The notes beneath the pieces were generated by a model. The model ran no database searches, was not told where the DNA came from, and saw only the letters and a list, made by a program, of their open reading frames with translations. The translations under genes and the position numbers were made by a program. A stretch of DNA of 64,000 bases from Centroberyx gerrardi (Eukaryota > Chordata > Actinopteri > Beryciformes > Berycidae): the NCBI RefSeq assembly GCF_048128805.1, contig NC_135997.1, forward strand, positions 8,683,116 to 8,747,115, read 5' to 3'. Below, piece by piece: positions 54,173 through 64,000 of this stretch; the stretch's first letter is position 1; each line of letters begins with the position of its first letter.

Positions 54173-57100
54173 TCTCTCTGCCTTGGCTGTGTGTATGCTT
54201 ACCTTGGCTGGCTTCTGGTTTATTTTCCAAACCTGAAAAGCAGGAAGGGGTCCTCTACCACTCGTTGCTCAGTAAAGGAAGCAGGAGGACACAGGAAGAG
54301 ATGAAAGAATGGTTTGTGAATGAAAGAAGGCTGCCGCGAGTCTGTGGAGCCTTTCAGAGGAGTTCAGAGTCAATACCTTGAATTAAATATTCATCAGCGG
54401 GCAAGGGTTTGTTTCATATTGGGGCCACACGCTGAAAATGTATGCAGGCTGTGCTGTAAGGTGGTACTGTAAATGTTATGTAGGTTGTTGGAGAAAGTGA
54501 TGTTAACTTTGACGCACTTTTCAGAATGAATGAATTATATTAAAAATGTACTGTAGTTAGTCACTTAGACCCCTTTCACACTAGACTAATGACTCAGGAA
54601 AATATGCAAGTCATCTGTCAATGTGAAAAGGTCAAAGCAGAACAACTTTGGCCAAGATCAGGGTCACACTCTCTTCGGCACAACTGTAGTGTTTACAAAG
54701 TTGAGACACTGTTGCGGCCCACAGAACAATGTCTGAAGCATCATGTCACCCGCCATGCTGAACACACAATGTAAACACATCTGCTTTTAATGGTGCATAA
54801 AGAAGAGCTGATGAAAGAAGTATACTAGTGAGATGTGCTGGTCATGCACGACATTCCTGTGTACGAGGCTCGGTGTGGATTCCCTCCTACATGGGATGGA
54901 ACCAGATCAGCTTATTTTAATATTCCCACGCCGCGTGTGTGTGTGTGTGTGTGGGGGGAAAAGGGTGTTAGATTGACGGGAAGTCTGCGTTTGTGTTTCA
55001 GAAATGAAGGAGGAGGTGGTGTATTATGATGTGTGTGAGGATCCAGAGGAGCTGCACAGCCTGGCCCACACAGGTATTCAGCAGACAGACTCTCCCGCTG
55101 TCAGTCAGCTGAGAAGACGCCTACAGACCCTGGAGACCAAGAGAGGCAACATCTGTGCCCGGCGAGCATATCTCCGCAATAAGAAGGTAGGGTGTGCACC
55201 AGGGTACGAATACAAACTTTTTTCCACAAGGCTTTGTTTGTCCCTTTGATCTGAACTTTGAAATAATACATTTTCATTGCATATTGTCAAATAAACACTC
55301 AATTTGTACCACTAACATCTGGTTTATTTTAAAGCATACCACACGTCCCACACTTTCCCTTCCCACTGCTGGAAACTGGCGGTAGATCTTATAAAAGAGG
55401 ATGGTGTCGTTTTCCCCACTCTCTGTCCCCAACCAGTCCATCTTCCTCCCCTCAATTGTTTTTACAATATTGTTTGTTTTATTTTTTATTGACACAGTGA
55501 TTTGTGTGGTGTTGGCATCTTCTTCTGCCGCTGGCTGTGTGCTCATTTGTTTTCTGATTAAAAGCCGGTCTATTTTTCTCACCCAGAAGCATCCCCGAGT
55601 CATAGGCTCCCACGAATCCCCTATGGTGGCCCACAGGGAACAATAGTTGCATTCACGTGTGACTACTTGACAACTCAGTGAAAAAAATGTGAACTGGGTG
55701 AAATTTTTAAAAGGGTGCTCCTAATTATCGGGGGCATTTTTTGCCCCTCATTTTTAATTTCACTGACATTTTATGAACTTTCAAGGCCTTTTTTGCCCAA
55801 ACTTCTGATAATTTCTGATTCTTGTGTGTACACGTCAAACAGCACTATTCTCACTCTTACACATGTTTTTGTATGTATATGTTTATGTACATGTGTGTGT
55901 GTGTGTGTGTGTGTTATGTATGGGAACCCCAAATGTGTGCCATGTGTGTCTGTAGGATCAGTGCGTGGAGGCCCAGGAGCAGAAGCATCATGTAGCCGAG
56001 CAGAGCTCCATAGTCTTCACCCAGCACCACCAAGTCCAACTGGTACGTCACCATGGCAACGGGGCAACCCTACCCACAGAGACGCCAACACCGGCAGAGG
56101 CCGCAGATCAAATTGGATCCAATTCTCTCTCATATTTGTCTTCCCCTCACTGTCTCCCTCTGTTGTCTGCAGAAACGAGAGAAGAGGAAAGAGGAGGAGC
56201 AGAGGAGGAAGGAGTGGGTGGACCAGGAGAGAGAGAAGACGCTGAGCAGATTACGATCCTTCAGAGAGGTCAGGCTCTCTCGCTCTCTCTGTTTTGCTCC
56301 CCCCTGCAGCTTCCCCCTCTCTTCCTTTAATAAAGTCCCACAAAACCCCTGCTCCAAGGAATAGTTCACCCTAAAATGAAAATTCTGTCATTATTTACTC
56401 ACCCCCATGTCGGTTCATTGAAGTTCGTAGGATTATATTTCCCTCACTGACAATGCTCTAGAAAATATAGGAGATAATGAGGTAAATATTGGACTTTTGG
56501 ACCGACTGCAGTTCTTTGGCTACAAAACTCTTATGCTGGCTATGCTGTGTGATCTGTTTGGAGAAATTAGATGGACATTTTATGCGTTTTTCGGAGCTGT
56601 ATAAAGATGCCCCGTTAAGTTCAGTAGTCTGGGAGAAGGCTGAGATGGAACTGCGGGGGGTAACTCGCTGTGTGTTCGGTGTTCCTACCAACTTCAATGG
56701 AGTTTCTGCTGACTGTGAGTAGACGCTGAATTTTAATTTCGGGGTGAGCTATTCCGTTAATCCCAGTTGTTCATTTTCTCTATGCATCAGCATCATGGCT
56801 TTGTGTGTGTCTGTGTCTGTGTGTGTGTGCGTTGTGCACATTCGTTCTGTCACTTAAAATTAATCTCAGTCGCTGTGAGACCTATTTAAAACAAAACGTC
56901 AGACTGATGTGTGGGTGGCGTCATGTCTCTGTGCTGTCTGTCTCTCCTAAACCGTTGGATTGATAATATCCTTGTCCCTAAAGCCATTTCTTCTCTTCTT
57001 TTCCAAGAAGCGACACGGCCAGTACATGCTGAAGACCCCTCAGTCCAAGATGTCTTCCTTGGGGCTGCCGTGGCCCGACGACTCCTCCCAGCCGCTGTCC

Positions 57101-59719
57101 ATTATCAGCCTCGGCCCCTCTCTCTCCTATGCCGGGTCCTCCGCCCGTCCCGCGCCCAGCACCAGGAAAACACCCAAGAAACAGCAGCCCAAACACAAAC
57201 CCAAAGACATCCCTGTCCAAATCTACACCCCACCACCGCCACCACCAACAGCCGACCCCACTGCAACCCCGCCACCGCCCCCTCCCCCTCCGCCTCCCCC
57301 ACCCCCGCCGCTGCCTCCCGCTCTACCTCCCCCTCCACCCGCCCGTGCCCCTTCCTCCCAAGACACTCCGATGCCGCTCAGCGAGAAAGAGGTCGCCCCT
57401 TTCCCAGCCAAGAACACCCTCAAGCAAAACATAGGTGAGAGCGAAATATATGATTCTGCTCTCGCCTTGTTTATATTTCTGAGGCATCAAAATGTTTTTC
57501 TCTTTCCCAAAGCCACCAAGAGGTCTATGAATCATTCATCAGATAGTTTCATTTCTAACCCAGTCAGAGCTCCCAGACCCATCATGACTGTGTGAATGGA
57601 AGCAAAGCTGCGTCTCCACTTCCTGTTTCTGTCACCGGCGGACGATAAATACATATTCTGGCTGTTAGCTCAGGATAGATGGAGGAGGATGTGTGAAAGT
57701 ATCCGACCACTGGGAAGGTTATGTTTGTTTGTTCCAGAGAAAAGTGTGCTTGTAGTGTGTGTGTGTTTTTATGTGTGTGGGTGTGTGTGTGTTGTCTGCC
57801 TGCCTGTACTTGGTGTTCTGTCCTAAATCCCCAACTTCCCCATGAGGCCAGGGGAGGCATTTACCTCAGTTGTGCTTATGCACACTCTCAGCTCCAGGGA
57901 GACAATGCGGTCTGGTACAGCTTCATTTTTCTGAACCTTTGGAAAATGGAGGCCATTCAAGAGGATGACATTTTTGAAATGTATTGAGATTCTGTACCAA
58001 TGCTTATTCAAAATATGCACTTGGGAATGCTCTGTGCAGTCTACATTGTAGTTAGTGTTTTTAATTGCTTCACCAGTGAAATGAACACAATTATGCATAA
58101 TTCATAGAGCATATTATCAGCACATTTGGTCAATATTTCTGTTCAAAGTGAAGTCTGTGGTTAAGGTGAACAATGTTAAACTTTACAAAATGAAGGAAAG
58201 CTTGTTCTGCCCAATTTCCCTCGTTTACTCTCAAATCTTTCCATTGTTGTAAAATTTGGTGTTTTCTGTCACTCTCATACTAGGAACAATGGACGAAGTG
58301 TTGGCCTCGTTGCAGCGGGGTCAGATCCAGCTTCGAAAGGTCCCTGCCCCTGGGACAGCGCCCCCTGCAGGGGACCTGAGGAGCAACCTGATGTCTGCCA
58401 TCCGACAGGGAGTCACCCTGAAGAAGGTGAGGAGAAAACATACAGACATGTTTACTGTGTTTGCTTTAAGGGTGCAGAAGGAGAATCGAGTTTGATTTTA
58501 CTGTCAGTGGTCTAAGTGAAGGGCCGGTGTGTGAATCAATTGTTAGATCATTCCCCCTTTAATCACTTTGATGGTTATAACTGAGTAACTGAGGGCAACT
58601 TCAGTATGATATGAAAGACAAATGAGGTAAATGTCCATGGGTCACTGCTGCGGCTTGGACTGAGTTCAGTCGGCTTGAAGCGGTCAAAAATAAGTTAAAA
58701 AACATAGAACTTATATAACTTATATAACTATAACTATCCTTGTCTGGTTTTATCAACTGATATTCATCTATGTGTGTATATTGTGATGATTTGTCTTGTG
58801 TTTTATTATATGTGTTTTTATTGTGGCTTTATTGTTTGTTTTTTTATGTTTTTATTGCGCATTCTTAACTGAAAACCTTGTCTGCAAAATTTCTTTAAGG
58901 GACAATCAGTGTCTGACATTAACGTTTGGCTCACCTGCCAACAGTTGGCAAACTAAAAATAATTACCTGCCAAGAATACATTTTACTGGCCAAAATAATT
59001 CATATAAATTTTTCATAGAAATGTGTCATCCTACCCATTTTCAGTGCTAGTTTGTGTAAAGAATCAGGTACTTGTGTTAATTTAAAACTTGCTCGATCAC
59101 TTATACATGGATCAAATTTGTAATACACACATAGACACACACACACACACACACCGAGTTATGTTTCACATTTTGATATTAATCCTCAAGTAATGTTAGG
59201 CTAGTTAACTAGGCAGGTGAGAAACAGGAAGAAACGTTTGCACTCCTTTTTCTAGAGCCATTGTAACAGGTAGCCAATCAACAGTCTGTTTGATACAGAC
59301 CTTTGATTTGATTGGCTCACGGTCAGAGAGACTATGGTGGTCAACAGGGACAAAGTTTGAGAACCAGCCAAGACCAAAGACTGTATACAACTGAGGCGTT
59401 CAAATGTTATCGTCTCAAAGATGTGACCCTTACTGATTTATCCTCCAACAACAATTTTTAAACGCATTTGGCGCTTGGCGGGTGTTCATTTCAGACCGTG
59501 GGGACAGTAAAGTTTTAACAGAAAACTGAAATTGAATTGAATCCTCTAATGCTGCAGATGGTCCCTGTGCGTGCAGAAGTCCAGACGAGTCCAGACAATG
59601 AGCTGGAGCGCAGCATCAAGGCCGCCATGCAGAGGATGAAGAAGGTCTCAGCCGACTCCGATGAGGACGATGAGGACAGAGGAGACGACGAGACACAGTC
59701 TACAGAGTGGGACAGCTGA
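46499..59719 (+). CDS. whamm: WHAMM, WASP homolog associated with actin, membranes and microtubules
   Basis: Activates the Arp2/3 complex and binds membranes and microtubules during ER-Golgi transport and autophagosome formation (family knowledge). Exons: 46499-47071, 49799-49972, 50985-51135, 51809-51978, 52918-53113, 55002-55186, 55956-56042, 56173-56268, 57008-57434, 58284-58426, 59558-59719. They total 2364 nt, 787 codons and TGA, phases consistent; human WHAMM has 809 residues. The start is fixed by RLDSLDGWVAVKSNIFEE, aligned with human PDSLEGWVPVR. Order: membrane-binding N-terminal domain about 1-250 (KFAVTCHNRTLQ, DQAYQDLVTVATTFFQYLLQ), coiled coils about 260-560 (VDQLELQFYEAQLELYDTKF, EEVVYYDVCEDPEELHSLA), a proline-rich region with an unbroken run of about 15 prolines near 57280, two WH2 motifs (MDEVLASLQRGQIQLRKV and NLMSAIRQGVTLKKV), then the connector/acidic tail with LERSIKAAMQRMKKVSADSD and a penultimate-region Trp (TEWDS). 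Everything needed for nucleation appears intact. Intron 1 is filled with nested transposons. Confidence 0.96.
47119..48847. mobile_element. DNA transposon with GGGGAGAAYGGGG termini, host to a nested LINE fragment
   Basis: The left end GGGGAGAACGGGG (47119-47131) and the right end (48835-48847, reverse complement GGGGAGAATGGGG) differ at one of 13 bases. Subterminal GGGGTCAAATGAGCC and GGGGTGGCTCATCTTAC segments are also related, and similar GGGGCAAATTGAGCC motifs recur inside. The element begins 48 bp after WHAMM exon 1. No transposase is recognisable. The superfamily is not assigned; no clear duplication of the target site was seen. Confidence 0.65.
47390..47950 (+). mobile_element. Non-LTR retrotransposon fragment nested in the GGGG-ended element
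   Basis: Translation shows LTCGAPQGSILGPLL, the reverse-transcriptase motif preceding the catalytic loop, then HLDYACSVCHSLLTSKLKRK and HVGPEDFKTVDLLPVQLAA from the thumb/C-terminal part. The catalytic segment is deleted and stops are present, so it is dead. It differs from the L2 fragments at 8035 and 13570, and I could not name its clade. Confidence 0.65.
48907..49344 (-). other. Unidentified coding-like open frame in WHAMM intron 1
   Basis: The frame is open for about 145 codons on the minus strand, with an ATG at 49245. Its composition is protein-like rather than repetitive, with stretches such as KLSDEYYDEYSIKQAQNLGT and VYYFDNQVTVAEGRLVQPLQ. I do not recognise the family. It lies just outside the right end of the transposon at 47119-48847, so it may derive from a transposon protein or be an exon of a decayed gene. 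No splice sites were confirmed. Confidence 0.35.
49411..49710. mobile_element. hAT-type MITE carrying a WHAMM exon fragment
   Basis: The left end is TAGGGCTGCGCAATAATTCA; the right end ends ...TCTAGCCCTA, giving inverted TAGGGCT. The flanking 8-mers ACATGGAA and GAATGGAA match at 6 of 8 positions, as for an aged hAT duplication. The interior is rich in TATCATGAT/ATAAT, like the GGGCTGGGCGATAT family at 16919. Unusually, it contains a copy of WHAMM exon-2 sequence at 49587-49655. Confidence 0.75.
49587..49655 (+). pseudogene. Duplicate of WHAMM exon 2 3' end with splice donor
   Basis: The sequence corresponds to 49940-50010, at an initial offset of 353 bp. The coding part (GGCCTGCCTCTACAAGATGG and onward to the donor CTGGTAAA) is almost identical; the first intronic bases including CAACTGTGGGCTTT also match after a 2-bp gap. 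The preceding 18 bp show weaker similarity. It lacks the exon's 5' part and its acceptor, so it should not be translated, but it keeps a usable GT donor context. Confidence 0.85.
51158..51187. repeat. (TG)n microsatellite
   Basis: A TG run, then TATG units, 23 bp after WHAMM exon 3 ends. Confidence 0.9.
51266..51726. mobile_element. TTAA-ended MITE (TTAAAGGAAAAATCCACCC family), second copy
   Basis: The left end TTAAAGGAAAAATCCACCC is matched by the inverted right end GGGTGGTTTTTCCTA. Interior segments such as AATGATGAGTCTAG-like and GGTGTCAGTCCCTCAGAATG occur as reverse complements in the copy at 37674-38055. It lies in WHAMM intron 3. Confidence 0.8.
53181..53684. mobile_element. MITE-like element with TAGCCTG...CAGACT termini
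   Basis: The left end TAGCCTGGTTCCAGACT and the reverse complement of the right end TAGCCTGATATTCAGACT agree over most of their length. It contains a poly(C) and CA microsatellite at 53551-53601. Flanks GTTTTATG and GTTTTGCA are only partly alike. It lies in WHAMM intron 5. Confidence 0.55.
54134..54170. repeat. (TG)n microsatellite
   Basis: About 18 uninterrupted TG units in WHAMM intron 5. Confidence 0.9.
56353..56760. mobile_element. MITE of the AAGGAATAGYTCACCC family, second copy
   Basis: The left end AAGGAATAGTTCACCCTAAA and the right end GGGGTGAGCTATTCCGTTAA are inverted. The interior GAGAAGGCTGAGATGGAACT...CCTACCAACTTCAATGGAGT is the reverse complement of 23600-23690, so the two copies face opposite ways. 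It lies in WHAMM intron 8. Confidence 0.85.
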
Positions 59720-61111
59720 GAACACACTCTCTCTCTCTCACACACACACTAATGAAGATGTTCCCTTACATCAGCCCTGCTCTTATTTTTTTCTCCATAG
59801 TACTGAGCTACAGCATGTTGCTGCCAAATATTCACCAAAAGGCTTCTTGTTTGACAAGGCTGGGATTATGTCTCCTCTAAATGTGACACTGCTGTTTGCT
59901 GAAGTTGTCACCCAGTTATCTTATTTGTCATTTCAAAATAATCCTAAAGTGACAGTAACGCCACCCAAAACTGCTTAAATCAAAATAATCGGCAAGTGGT
60001 AAAGTCAGAGTTTCCTCTCTTCCTAGCAGTTGGTTTACAGAAATCCCAAGCTGAGTGTATGAGGTGTTGAAATTTAATAAGCAGTAGTATGTAAATGATT
60101 GAATCGCTCCCATCTCTCAGTGTCTCAAAGGCCTTTGGTGAGCTAGACAGTCACACAGCAGGGGAAGCAGAAAAAAAACCCTGTGCTTGAAGCAGAGACA
60201 ACAGGGAAACCCTGTGAAACAACTACAACTCCACTGTCATTCAGTACTCATTTTTCTCACTGTGCTGATCTTGGACATAATAGTCTGAAAAAAACTATTT
60301 TGACTCGATTGTACCTTTAATGAGGGCTCCCGCAAATCATGAGTTTTGCGGCTTTTGGATTTTCTTTCTAACCCGAGGAGGAGTTAATAACGGTGTAATC
60401 AAGTAGCATTAATTAGAATCTACGTTTGTCACTGTTGTATTATAGACTGTCTTATGTACCGTCCCTGTTTTTTGTCTTTGAATTAGAAATGTGTGAATGT
60501 CTTCTGTCATGCATAACATGAAGCTGACTCCTTTAAGGTGCAATTATTATTACATGATCTGACGTTTCTTCCTCTATGATGCCATAACAAATGAAGCTTG
60601 AATGTTGGATTCTTTTGCCTTTCGTTAACCAACAGGGTTTCTTATTTTTAGCACTGAACATTGAAATGCATACATGTACACACCTGTCAGCTCACGGTTC
60701 TGTGCTCATCTTCAAATCCCCAGAAAAGCTTTAGATGGGCATGTTGACAGGTAATTCGTAATGTTTAGGGCAAACTTTGTACTTATGACCTTTGAACGTG
60801 TGACACACAGCACTTAATTTACTAGGACTTCTCAGAGAGTTGAGGGTGTAACACATAAGAGGACTATGAAGCACTGGTCTTTATTCTGTTTTGGTTTCAG
60901 TTCTTATAATATTGGATGGTAAACAACATTATAAAGGTTTGCAGATAATGATAATAAATGCAGATAATGAATGCTAGTTCTGCAGTTTCCTTTTTATTTT
61001 GAACTTTTGAATGTGCACACATGAAAAGTATTCCGATGTGTTACAGGTCAGCTATGGGCTGAAACGCTGAAGCGCGTTCACCTGTTGCTGCTGCCGTCTT
61101 TTAAGAATAAA
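59720..61111 (+). other. whamm: WHAMM 3' untranslated region
   Basis: No splice signals or protein-like frame follow the TGA at 59717-59719. Two AATAAA hexamers at 60953-60958 and 61106-61111 are candidate ends, so the UTR would be about 1.2-1.4 kb. It begins with CT and CA repeats. Confidence 0.5.
61106..61111 (+). promoter_or_regulatory. whamm: Candidate WHAMM poly(A) signal AATAAA
   Basis: A canonical hexamer; an alternative lies at 60953-60958. Confidence 0.4.
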
Positions 61112-61586
61112 TGAAGACATATTAGTCTATACTCTTGGGAGTGCTGGTCATTTCTTTTTAATTCATTATGTGTTGGGCCTTGCACCCAGTCCGAGATATA
61201 TTCTTTGACATTTGAACCTTTATGAGTTGTGCGTGCTACAACCTGATCTCTGTAGGTTAGCTTTACCCTGGTCATAATGAAAGCCAGTTATTTAAATGAG
61301 CCACATCATCTACTAAAGAGATGCCTTATCAAACTGTGCCGGTGAACCCCAGTGAGTGTGCTTTGGCAGATCCGAAGCCCACATGATGATGAGTCATATT
61401 GCAATATCCAATCTAGCAGTCCTCGCTCTGAAATATCTCTCCTGCAGTGAGGGCTTAGACATCCCCAGCCAGCTGTAATTGGGTTTATTCAGCTCTATGT
61501 ACTTAGAGAGCTGCCACTAGCAGAGTAATAATGACTGCTCTTAAACAACATCTTGTTTCCAGGGCCCCCTACACTTTGCATCTGTC

Positions 61587-61617
<31 letters not shown>

Positions 61618-61791
61618 CATGTACTGGTAGCATTCAGGTGATGCAGGTGAAAAAAGGGCCATGCACCTAGGGAAGACACACATGGCAGGTACTGGGCAAA
61701 CCAACTGATTCAGCGTCAACGTGAAATTCCGGCAGCTACTGTTACTATGGCAACAGGAAGTCTCAGTGGTAGTGGCCCACGGTGCGCTTTT

Positions 61792-61836
<45 letters not shown>

Positions 61837-64000
61837 GAGAGCAGCATACTCTCTTAATGATGTTTCACCAACTCGCCCACTCATCACCAGTCACACAATG
61901 AGCCTTGCCCAGAGAGTTAAAGAGAGAGAGGGACGGGCAGGAAAAAAGGATAAAGAAATGCTGCTTTGCGACATTGCCACCGTGTTGATTGGAGTGTGAT
62001 TGATAATTGATGCTTATACACCGACAGAGTCATTTTCCCCTTACCCAGAAGCCCCGTGCATTCCTATATGAAACCCCAACCAACTGATCTCAGAAGGTCA
62101 GCAACAAAATTTTAAAAGGCTCCCAGGGAGTCTCTTTGGCTGGGAAAGATGATTGACTCTCTAGTGTAATTAAAAATTAGTTAGGAAGCAGCACTGGACA
62201 CACACTTTTCATAGTCAAACAATAATTCACACAGCTATTTACAACAAAAGGAGTGAGTGGGATTAAGTTGCCTAGGCAACATGTCCTCTGATCCACCACT
62301 GCAGCTATTTCCACATTATGATGAGGACATTTTGGAGTTTAGGGTTTTCCGTTCCTCAAAACAAGATCATCTGCTTCCTTTCATTTGTCCTGATCTGAGA
62401 GAAATTGATACGTGCCACTGTGATCAAATCCCACCTCATTCGTTTTGGTTATTTGTCTTTCTGTTAGGATTAGAGCTATATTTAGTGCTATGTAAATCAA
62501 CATCAGGGGGAAGATGTGAGGTGGCGGAGCTTCTGTACTGGATGCAGCTCTGGTGCTATACAGTAGCTCTAGGTTCATTCCCTCTCACAGCTTCTCACCT
62601 GTGAACTTGGAGAAAAAAATGCCTCAAGCAGAGTAGACCTTGACAATGTCATGCTTTACCTTCTACCTTTGACAGTATCTTGATTTTCTACACAGTACCC
62701 ACAATGCTGATCTGTAGCCGAGTGCGGATTAGAGACGCTTCCCTCGTCCTCGCTGCAGAACTGTTGCTGAAATGTGGCCCAGCGCCGCATAGTAACCAGT
62801 GAGTCATATTCCTTAGTTACATCTTAAAAGGCATTTGAACTGAAAGGAGGACACTGGCCCGGCATTGTAATTAAACTAAATTTTAACAATTGTCAGTTCT
62901 ATAGTACAATATTGAACAGGAGTCACAAAAGTGGATAAGAGGCATTTGTTTGACAGGAAGGATCATACGTTCTGTTATCCAGGTTCAGATGACAGGAGGG
63001 TTAAACAGAGAGAGAACAATAAGCAAAAGTCCCTTCATAGACGACTCCACCTTATAATGAGATCAAAACGGTGATGGAAAATATAGAACATCATAGTGTT
63101 TCCCCATAAATATTCCACTACATGATGTGCCTTTGATTTCAATTAAAGTACTATATTTCAAAACAGCATATTGCTGTATTCTAAAAAGGTGGATTTCCCA
63201 TCTTAAAAAACAGAACAAAAAAAAAAAAAGAAAAAGGATTCATGACACCATCCTGCAATCAAATTCCTCCATTATAAAAACTCTGAAGCCAGACAATTTG
63301 GTATACATATATTGTACAGTGCGTTTGTGGAGACATTAGGTTAAGGTATTGTTCATGTACTGGGTACGTTCTAGAAATACTAGTTGCAGATAGGCACCAA
63401 AATAAATAAATATGTAAAACAAAAATCAAGAATCTCACAGGGTTGTATTGAAGGCCCATGCCATCTTATGGTATCAATGAAGTACACTTTCACATTATTC
63501 ACCCATCTAGCAGCACCAAGTCCCCTCACCCAAAATAACCACCACCATAACAAAAACTAGTGTGTGGGAAGCACATCAACAACAGCTTTGAAGACATACT
63601 TCTTTGTTCTACAAATGGACAAAAATACTATCGCACATGCAAAATCCTTTGAACACTACACTCATGGCAAATGGGTTTTCTACTATTATTTTTGGATGAC
63701 TAAGAACAGTCCTCGGCTGAGACAAGGAGTTTTCCTTCTTTATGCAAATATAATCTTAAGGACTGTGTATTGCAAACAGCTGATGAAATCCTGCTCCAAT
63801 CCCTTCTTGGAGTAGTTTTTGTGCCAACACCCGTTTTACCCTTTGTGTTTCTCACTCCACAAGGAAGCATTAACATCCTCAGGATTGGCTCGCCTGCCTG
63901 CAGTCTCCTTTCATCTTGTTTCCTTAGTGAGGATGTGTGTTTTTCTTTAACACTATCATTTTTAATCAGGTTTTCCACAGAAAATAACCAAGTTATTATT
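61112..64000. other. Intergenic DNA after WHAMM
   Basis: I find no exon here. By conserved synteny with human 15q25.2 the next gene would be HOMER2 on the minus strand, whose 3' UTR could reach into this region, but no Homer coiled-coil coding sequence is visible. It contains TG (61591-61617) and CA (61806-61830) microsatellites and A-rich tracts. The 115-codon frame at 62257-62604 has no recognisable features. Confidence 0.5.

Noticed and set aside
58910-59516. Possible further transposon in WHAMM intron 10 (CAGTGTCTGACATTAACGTT start)
   Set aside because: The left end resembles a known fish repeat start, but I could not find a convincing matching right end or flanking duplication.
62257-62604. 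115-codon plus-strand frame
   Set aside because: No recognised motif and no splice-site context. The length is within chance expectation for this amount of non-coding DNA.
61112-64000. Search for HOMER2 exons on the minus strand
   Set aside because: Synteny predicts HOMER2 next to WHAMM, but no leucine-zipper coding exon or EVH1 segment is visible. The frames here are short and unconvincing.

Overview
The window is nuclear DNA from a ray-finned fish, most probably a teleost. Four vertebrate genes with many exons and canonical GT-AG introns can be reconstructed in it. The introns are fairly short and rich in (CA)n and (CT)n microsatellites. They also hold short inverted-repeat DNA transposons (hAT-like and TTAA-ended MITEs), L2-type LINE tails and a tRNA-derived SINE, a mixture typical of teleosts. 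I cannot name the species.

Layout. 1-5203 is non-coding, presumably PDE8A intron sequence. 5204-26418 (+) is PDE8A, a high-affinity cAMP phosphodiesterase. All its exons except the N-terminal one are present (21 coding exons, 767 codons, reading frame continuous across every junction). Its long 3' UTR runs to a poly(A) signal near 28530. 29340-37582 (+) is a complete KHDC4-like gene (KH-domain splicing factor, 14 exons, 596 codons). Three of its consecutive introns carry H/ACA snoRNA-like genes, two of them near-identical. 38535-45418 (-) is FSD2 (fibronectin III and SPRY protein of striated muscle, 12 coding exons, 634 codons), convergent with KHDC4. 46499-59719 (+) is a complete WHAMM gene (Arp2/3 nucleation-promoting factor, 11 exons, 787 codons), divergent from FSD2 across about 1.1 kb that must hold both promoters. 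59720-64000 is WHAMM 3' UTR and intergenic DNA; I found no exon of the next gene there.

Context. FSD2-WHAMM head to head matches human 15q25.2, and PDE8A also maps to 15q25. Human KHDC4 instead lies at 1q22, a region paralogous to 15q25-26. The KHDC4-like gene here, flanked by 15q25 genes and lacking the KHDC4 C-terminal tail, may therefore be an ancient duplicate that mammals lost.

Most notable are: (i) the snoRNA family inside the KHDC4-like gene, with one copy inside a transposon-like element; (ii) a roughly 70-bp copy of the 3' end of WHAMM exon 2, with its splice donor and intron start, inside a 300-bp hAT-type MITE just upstream of the real exon; (iii) the parallel between these two cases, each a nearby host sequence carried inside a hAT-like element; and (iv) microsatellites that directly form the 3' splice-site tracts of exons in PDE8A and FSD2. 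All identifications are by eye and from memory of protein families; no database search was run.
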